Below, one piece after another: positions 14,674 to 18,605 of a stretch of DNA of 18,605 nucleotides; the first letter of the stretch is position 1, and each line of letters begins with the position of its first letter. This DNA comes from CAYSRJ01 sp964525675 (GTDB lineage: Bacteria > Spirochaetota > B62-G9 > DRHN01). The stretch is from contig CAZGJW010000052.1 in assembly GCA_964525675.1 (NCBI GenBank), positions 1 to 18,605 on the forward strand. The letters run 5' to 3'. The notes beneath the pieces are model-generated. The model saw nothing but the letters and a program-made list of their open reading frames with translations, ran no database searches and was not told where the DNA came from. The position numbers and the translations under genes are program-made.

Positions 14674-15438
14674 ATGAATGCCATTTTTAATGTTCCCTGG
14701 GTAAAAACATATCTCCTTCCGGTTATCGACATCATAATCATTGCCTTTGTAATCTATAAAATTTACACAATGATTTCCGGGACCCGGGCTATTCAGGTTG
14801 TTAAAGGGCTTGGGCTGATCATATTCGCCGCCTGGCTGTCGCATTTTTTACACCTGGAGACGGTGAGCTGGCTTCTCAATCAGCTGATACAGGTTGCCGC
14901 AATTGCCGTTATCATTCTTTTTCAGCCCGAATTGAGACGAATGTTGACCAGGATAGGGCAGAACAGGCTGCTCGGCGCTTTTTTCAAGGAAAGTATCAAT
15001 ATCATTGACAATATAACTACCTCTGTCGAAGAGCTTTCCAATAGTAAGATTGGGGCGCTGATTGTCATAGAGTCGCATGTCGGTCTTAAGACCTATATCG
15101 AAACGGGAGTGCATCTCGATGCCCTTCTTTCAGGCGATCTCATCGTGTCGATTTTCAAGAAGGACTCCCCTCTTCATGACGGTGCATTGATAATACGGCG
15201 AGACAGGTTAATAGCGGCGAAATGTATTCTGCCTCTTACAGACCGTACCGAGGTGCTCGAAGGATACGGCACACGGCATCTCGCTGCGCTTGGCCTTGCG
15301 GAAGAAACGGATGCGCTCGTCATCGTCGTATCGGAGACAACGGCAAAGATATCGATCGCATGGAATGCGCTCATAGAGATGGGGGTATCCATAAAACATC
15401 TTCGAGAAAAACTTAACGAGCTTTTGATTCAGAAATAG
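14674..15438 (+). CDS. cdaA: CdaA-type membrane diadenylate cyclase
   Basis: CdaA makes c-di-AMP from two ATP. The 254-residue protein has three predicted transmembrane helices (about residues 12-33, 42-60 and 66-84), followed by FQPELRRMLTRIG and the DAC domain (about 105-250). The substrate motif KKDSPLHDGALII (162-174) contains the catalytic DGA. The second motif, normally GTRHRAA, reads GTRHLAA here, with Leu at 203 (codon 15280-15282). The upstream ribosome-binding site is weak. cdaR follows, though a 204-base structured gap separates them. The fold and family are clear; full activity is likely but the RHL change deserves attention. Confidence 0.92.
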   Translation: MNAIFNVPWVKTYLLPVIDIIIIAFVIYKIYTMISGTRAIQVVKGLGLIIFAAWLSHFLHLETVSWLLNQLIQVAAIAVIILFQPELRRMLTRIGQNRLLGAFFKESINIIDNITTSVEELSNSKIGALIVIESHVGLKTYIETGVHLDALLSGDLIVSIFKKDSPLHDGALIIRRDRLIAAKCILPLTDRTEVLEGYGTRHLAALGLAEETDALVIVVSETTAKISIAWNALIEMGVSIKHLREKLNELLIQK

Positions 15439-15448
15439 GATCTCTTTT

Positions 15449-15547
15449 AAGTAACTTCTCGCGAAGTTACTTTATGATACCCAGTCCTGTCAAGGACTTT
15501 TCCCAGGAGGACTTACCCCTCGGGGACTTGCGACACTTTTTAGAATA
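15449..15547. repeat. dispersed intergenic repeat, copy B, between cdaA and cdaR
   Basis: A perfect 10-bp hairpin (AAGTAACTTC 15449-15458 with GAAGTTACTT 15463-15472, loop TCGC) leads into TTATGATACCCAGTCCTG. Degenerate units follow, each with its own short pairing: AGTCCT/AGGACT with loop GTCA, TCC/GGA, and CCCC/GGGG. It ends TTGCGACACTTTTTAGAATA. Part order and sequence match copy A at 8328-8423. The first hairpin lies 10 bases after the cdaA stop but lacks a T run. Confidence 0.65.
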
Positions 15548-15569
15548 TTCATTGCGACAAGACCTGCAT

Positions 15570-15616
15570 CCTTCCATGCGATGAATGAAGGAGCACCGTG
15601 CACACGTGCCTTCATT
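15570..15616 (+). promoter_or_regulatory. two mutually exclusive hairpins in the cdaR leader
   Basis: GAAGG (15587-15591) can pair with CCTTC (15570-15574), stabilised by CAT/ATG inside. Alternatively AATGAAG (15584-15590) pairs with CTTCATT (15610-15616), extended by GCAC/GTGC around a 9-nt loop. The two cannot form together. The second ends 26 bases before the cdaR ATG. A regulatory role is inferred only. Confidence 0.35.
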
Positions 15617-15642
15617 AACGGAGAACGAGATTGGTGTAAACC

Positions 15643-16572
15643 ATGAAAGTACTGAACAGGATCACACATAACTGGCACATAAAGCTCATTTCACTTGCCC
15701 TTGCTGCCATTGTATGGATCTACGTGAGCAGCCTCCAGGAAAAGGAGAAGTTTCTCTCTGTGCCCGTGTCTGTCGTGGGCACACCAGAAGATTACCTCAT
15801 TGCCAGTGAAATACCGAAAACCGTAAAAGTCGTTCTCAGGGGGCGGGAAGAGAAGCTTGCGCTTGTGAACGAGGAGAAGATGGCCGCTGTCATCGATCTT
15901 GCGGAGGACAGTTCGGGTATGGTGAAGAAAAGGATTAAAATCGATGAGAGCACTACACCGCAGAACGTCACTATAAAAGAGGTAACTCCCCGGACAGTCT
16001 ATGTGTTGCTTGAAAAAGCATTGACGAAGAAAGTCAAGGTTGCTCCGGTAATAGTGGCGGACCTTCCATACGGGTATAACCTCGAAGATGTCGTTACTGA
16101 GCCCGAAACAGTTGAGATACGCGGCCCGAAGTCGTACCTTGAAGCAGTGAAATCCGTGTATACACGGGAGATTAATCTGAAAAACATAACGGAAACAACT
16201 ATTTTCAAGGTGAACATCGATACATCGAACAGCAAAATCACCCTTGGCCAGGTGCAGAGTGTGAATGTGAAGGTTGTCGTGAAAGAGGAATTCGTGGTAA
16301 AAAGGGTTGCAGGAATTTCCGTGCATGCTATGAATTTAAAGGATGGTCTTTCCTTTTCCATAAACGACACGGAGGTTTCCGTTCTGTTGAAATTACCAAA
16401 GAGGACGGAGAGGGAATTTACAGAGGACCTGGTGTATGTCTATGTTGATTGTGCAGATATCGAAAAACCGGGGTTGTATCACCTGCCGCTCTTGTTCAGA
16501 TCGGAATATGATGATATCTCGCTTGTGAAGATTGAACCCGAGACTGTGCCGGTAGAAATCCGGAGAGAATGA
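15643..16572 (+). CDS. cdaR: YbbR-domain protein, likely regulator of CdaA
   Basis: The 309-residue protein has one N-terminal membrane segment (HIKLISLALAAIVWIYVSS, residues 12-30) and then repeated YbbR beta domains outside the membrane. The first is VPVSVVGTPEDYLIASEIPKTVKVVLRGRE (about 41-70). Next come VKVAPVIVADLPYGYNLEDVVTEPETVEIRGP and the less conserved VVKRVAGISVHAMNLKDG. In Firmicutes, CdaR binds and modulates CdaA; gene order supports the same pairing here. Its leader contains repeat copy B and paired alternative hairpins. The ribosome-binding site is poor (GGTGTAAACC before the ATG), so translation may be limited. It has fewer recognisable YbbR units than some homologues. Confidence 0.88.
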   Translation: MKVLNRITHNWHIKLISLALAAIVWIYVSSLQEKEKFLSVPVSVVGTPEDYLIASEIPKTVKVVLRGREEKLALVNEEKMAAVIDLAEDSSGMVKKRIKIDESTTPQNVTIKEVTPRTVYVLLEKALTKKVKVAPVIVADLPYGYNLEDVVTEPETVEIRGPKSYLEAVKSVYTREINLKNITETTIFKVNIDTSNSKITLGQVQSVNVKVVVKEEFVVKRVAGISVHAMNLKDGLSFSINDTEVSVLLKLPKRTEREFTEDLVYVYVDCADIEKPGLYHLPLLFRSEYDDISLVKIEPETVPVEIRRE

Positions 16573-16652
16573 GATACACTAAACGGGTGGGGCGGTAGTC
16601 GGTTTCTGCGATGAAGGTGAAGAGTGCGAACGCACGGCACAGGGGTTAAACA

Positions 16653-17510
16653 GTGAGGAAAGCAGAGTTAAAGATTTCGTACTATCTCAAGAATCCGCTG
16701 AACTGTCCGTTATGCGGGAGCACATTCAAAAAAGAAGAGATGTTTTCAGGCGGCGGTCGGCTTATTGCAGGAGATATAAATGACGAGCTCAGGCGCAATT
16801 ATTTGCCAAGTAAGAAGGTCGGAGAGATGTACCCTCTTATTTACCCGGTTACGATATGCCCTGAATGCCTCTATGCCGCTTACAGCGAGGATTTTCCCCT
16901 CATAAAGGAAAAGAACAAACCGGCAGCGCTCTCACAGAAGATAAAGAGGCAGCGGGACATAAAGCTTGTTTTTCCGATAGTGGATTTCAGAAAACCGCGC
17001 AACCTCTTTACGGGCGCCGCGAGTTATCTCCTCGCTGTTAGCTCGTATTCATTTCTCGGCAAGGAAACGGCGCCGACCTTTAAGAAGGGCCTGTCATGCG
17101 TTCGTGCTGCATGGCTGTTTGGCGATCTCAATAACAGGTATCCCGGTCAGAACTACGACCGTATCAAACTCGTGCTGTATAGAAAGGCGATGTCTTACTA
17201 TGAAAAAACGGTACATATTTCACAAACCGGCGAAGAACGCATCGATTCGGTGAAAAATTTCGGTCCGGACCTTGACAAGAATTACGGTTTTGAGGGTGTT
17301 CTTTTTATTTCGACTCTTCTCATGTACAAGTACGGCGATGAAGAAAGAATTGAGGAGCATATCGCAAAGCTAGAAGGTGCAAAGCGGATTATTAGCAAAG
17401 TATTCGGTTCAGGGAGGTCGAGCAAGTCCAAACCGTCATTCATTCTCGATGCCTCAAAGGACCTCTATGAAAAGCTGAATGAAAAGATAGCGGAGCTACG
17501 CGGCGGATGA
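16653..17510 (+). CDS. DUF2225 family protein with two CxxC zinc-ribbon motifs
   Basis: The 285-residue protein starts at GTG (16653), with AGGGG about eight bases upstream. C18-PL-C21-G and C69-PE-C72 form a four-cysteine, zinc-ribbon-like site near the N-terminus, a feature of DUF2225. The C-terminal half (about 115-280) is helical and TPR-like, with FTGAASYLLAVSSYSFLG, SCVRAAWLFGDLN and RKAMSYYEKTV. No signal peptide is present, so it is probably cytoplasmic. It overlaps truA by four bases (ATGA), indicating translational coupling. The role is unknown; the family is frequent in spirochaetes and Firmicutes. The 80-base gap before it has a small GTGC/GCAC hairpin near 16625. Confidence 0.82.
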   Translation: MRKAELKISYYLKNPLNCPLCGSTFKKEEMFSGGGRLIAGDINDELRRNYLPSKKVGEMYPLIYPVTICPECLYAAYSEDFPLIKEKNKPAALSQKIKRQRDIKLVFPIVDFRKPRNLFTGAASYLLAVSSYSFLGKETAPTFKKGLSCVRAAWLFGDLNNRYPGQNYDRIKLVLYRKAMSYYEKTVHISQTGEERIDSVKNFGPDLDKNYGFEGVLFISTLLMYKYGDEERIEEHIAKLEGAKRIISKVFGSGRSSKSKPSFILDASKDLYEKLNEKIAELRGG

Positions 17511-18238
17511 GAAACATCGTCCTGGAGATTGCGTATGACGGAAGCCGGTTCGCAGGGTTGCAGGTGCAGAAGAATGCGGTGACAATACAGGGAGTTGTTG
17601 AATCGGCGCTCGAAAAAATTCTGAAGCGGTTCGTGAGAATAAAATACGCGGGAAGGACGGATGCGGGTGTTCATGCTCTCGGGCAGGTCGTTTCGTTTTC
17701 AGCTGAAAACGCTATGACTGCAGAGCAGTTCAAAAGGGCGCTGAATTCGCTTCTTCCCCTGGATGTACGTGTTCTCGGGGCAACTGAGGCAGCGCCTGAG
17801 TTTCATCCCCGCTACAGTGCAAAGAAGAGATGGTATCGATACATCATCAGCACTTCGGAAGTGCAGGTGCCGTTTTTTAGAAATTATGCATTCTGGCTGC
17901 GAAGAAGCATCGATATAGATCTTCTAAACAACTATGCGGTAAACATTATAGGGGTGCATGACTTTACGAGTTTTGCAAGGCGCGAGCCTGACCAGAAACC
18001 CTTCCGAGAGATTTTTGAATGCCGAATACGAAGGAGAGGGGAGTTCGTTGTACTGGATATTGTTGCGAATAGTTTTTTGAGAAAGATGGTTCGCGCAATA
18101 GTAGGCACCTTTCTTGAGCTGGAGAAGAATAGTGAACCTCCTGAGCGAGTGACTGAAATATTGCAAGCGGCGAGCAGGTCGGAGGCCGGGAAAACGGTTT
18201 CTCCCGGCGGGCTGTATCTGGTCAAAGTATTTTATTAA
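17507..18238 (+). CDS. truA: tRNA pseudouridine(38-40) synthase
   Basis: TruA converts uridines 38-40 of the tRNA anticodon arm to pseudouridine. The 243-residue length is normal. YDGSRFAGLQVQ (residues 10-21) and YAGRTDAGVHALGQV (47-61) are the signature blocks, with D52 as catalytic aspartate. FHPRYSAKKRWYRYII (about 104-119) and FLRKMVRAIVGTFLELE in the C-terminal half are also typical, as is the ending PGGLYLVKVFY. The ATG overlaps the DUF2225 stop by four bases. Confidence 0.95.
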   Translation: MRNIVLEIAYDGSRFAGLQVQKNAVTIQGVVESALEKILKRFVRIKYAGRTDAGVHALGQVVSFSAENAMTAEQFKRALNSLLPLDVRVLGATEAAPEFHPRYSAKKRWYRYIISTSEVQVPFFRNYAFWLRRSIDIDLLNNYAVNIIGVHDFTSFARREPDQKPFREIFECRIRRRGEFVVLDIVANSFLRKMVRAIVGTFLELEKNSEPPERVTEILQAASRSEAGKTVSPGGLYLVKVFY

Positions 18239-18256
18239 GAGTGCGGGATTTATTGT

Positions 18257-18605
18257 ATGGTCGCAATTATCATTACAGTGTTGATTATCGTTCCCCTGAT
18301 AATCGCAGCCTTTGTCATCAGAGCGCAGACAAGAAGTAAGCTCGAGAAGGGTCTGAAACTCATTGAAGACGGCTATTGTGAACGCGCTCTGGTGATATTC
18401 AACGAGCTTTCGAAAAAAAACCCTGGCAATCGCTCCTACAATTGGTACAGGGGGCTTTGTTATGAAAAACTTGGCAATTTCGAAATGGCGCTAGTCGAAT
18501 TCAACAATGCAGCGTTCAGCACAACCTTCAGGCCACCCCTCAACGAAGTCGAGATTCATAAAAAAATTGCGCATATAAATATCAATCTGGGAAACGATAA
18601 AAAAG
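18257..18605 (+). CDS. membrane-anchored TPR protein, N-terminal part (truncated by window edge)
   Basis: From the ATG at 18257 the frame is open for 116 codons to the right edge. MVAIIITVLIIVPLIIAAFVI (residues 1-21) is a single membrane segment, followed by a basic stretch (RAQTRSKLEKG). Two TPR-like repeats follow: IEDGYCERALVIFNELSKKNPGN (36-58) and NWYRGLCYEKLGNFEMALVEFNNAA (61-85). It begins 18 bases after truA and is probably co-transcribed. The ribosome-binding site is weak (GCGGGA). A scaffold role at the inner membrane is plausible; the specific function is unknown. Confidence 0.75.
   Translation, partial: MVAIIITVLIIVPLIIAAFVIRAQTRSKLEKGLKLIEDGYCERALVIFNELSKKNPGNRSYNWYRGLCYEKLGNFEMALVEFNNAAFSTTFRPPLNEVEIHKKIAHININLGNDKK

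Overview
The window reads as a chromosomal stretch of housekeeping genes from a diderm bacterium, most likely a spirochaete that makes lipopolysaccharide (a Leptospira-like or uncultured Spirochaetota lineage). This is inference from content: lpxD (lipid A synthesis), a lipoprotein with a loose LASC lipobox, a UPF0164/PorV-like outer-membrane barrel, a DUF2225-truA-TPR cluster, a cdaA-cdaR pair and a tiny AURKAIP1/COX24-type ribosomal protein. TTG and GTG starts are common. I see no phage, transposase, CRISPR array or defence genes.

Layout. 1-493: N-terminal part of a B12-binding radical SAM protein on the minus strand, with a good sigma70-type promoter. 701-2929: a GpsA-family dehydrogenase and lpxD on the plus strand. 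3065-4565: a minus-strand pair, a PflX-like radical SAM protein and a small secreted protein of unknown function. 4710-6167: guaB. 6250-8308: a minus-strand envelope pair, a TPR lipoprotein followed by an outer-membrane barrel, read from a promoter near 8500 with a long leader. 8309-9079: a gene-poor, signal-rich segment with divergent promoters, an unassigned possible small RNA, and a tRNA-Lys/tRNA-Glu operon with its own promoter and terminator. 9080-12819: yicC-gmk-rpoZ-miaA-manC, tightly packed. 12820-13790: the most unusual part, a DUF1844 gene bracketed by two 81-bp inverted repeats, then short direct repeats around a 29-residue basic protein. 13791-18605: folP, cdaA, cdaR, a DUF2225 protein, truA and the start of a membrane-anchored TPR protein.

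How the genes relate. The genes cover RNA metabolism (yicC, miaA, truA, two tRNAs, rpoZ), nucleotide, folate and sugar-nucleotide supply (guaB, gmk, folP, manC), envelope building (gpsA, lpxD, lipoprotein, barrel) and c-di-AMP signalling (cdaA, cdaR). The novelty is in the intergenic DNA. There is a 90%-identical inverted repeat pair around DUF1844. A second dispersed repeat family (hairpin plus degenerate roughly 16-bp units) has one copy upstream of the lipoprotein and one between cdaA and cdaR. Two mutually exclusive hairpins lie just before cdaR, and a promoter-to-terminator unit near 8543-8750 has no convincing reading frame.
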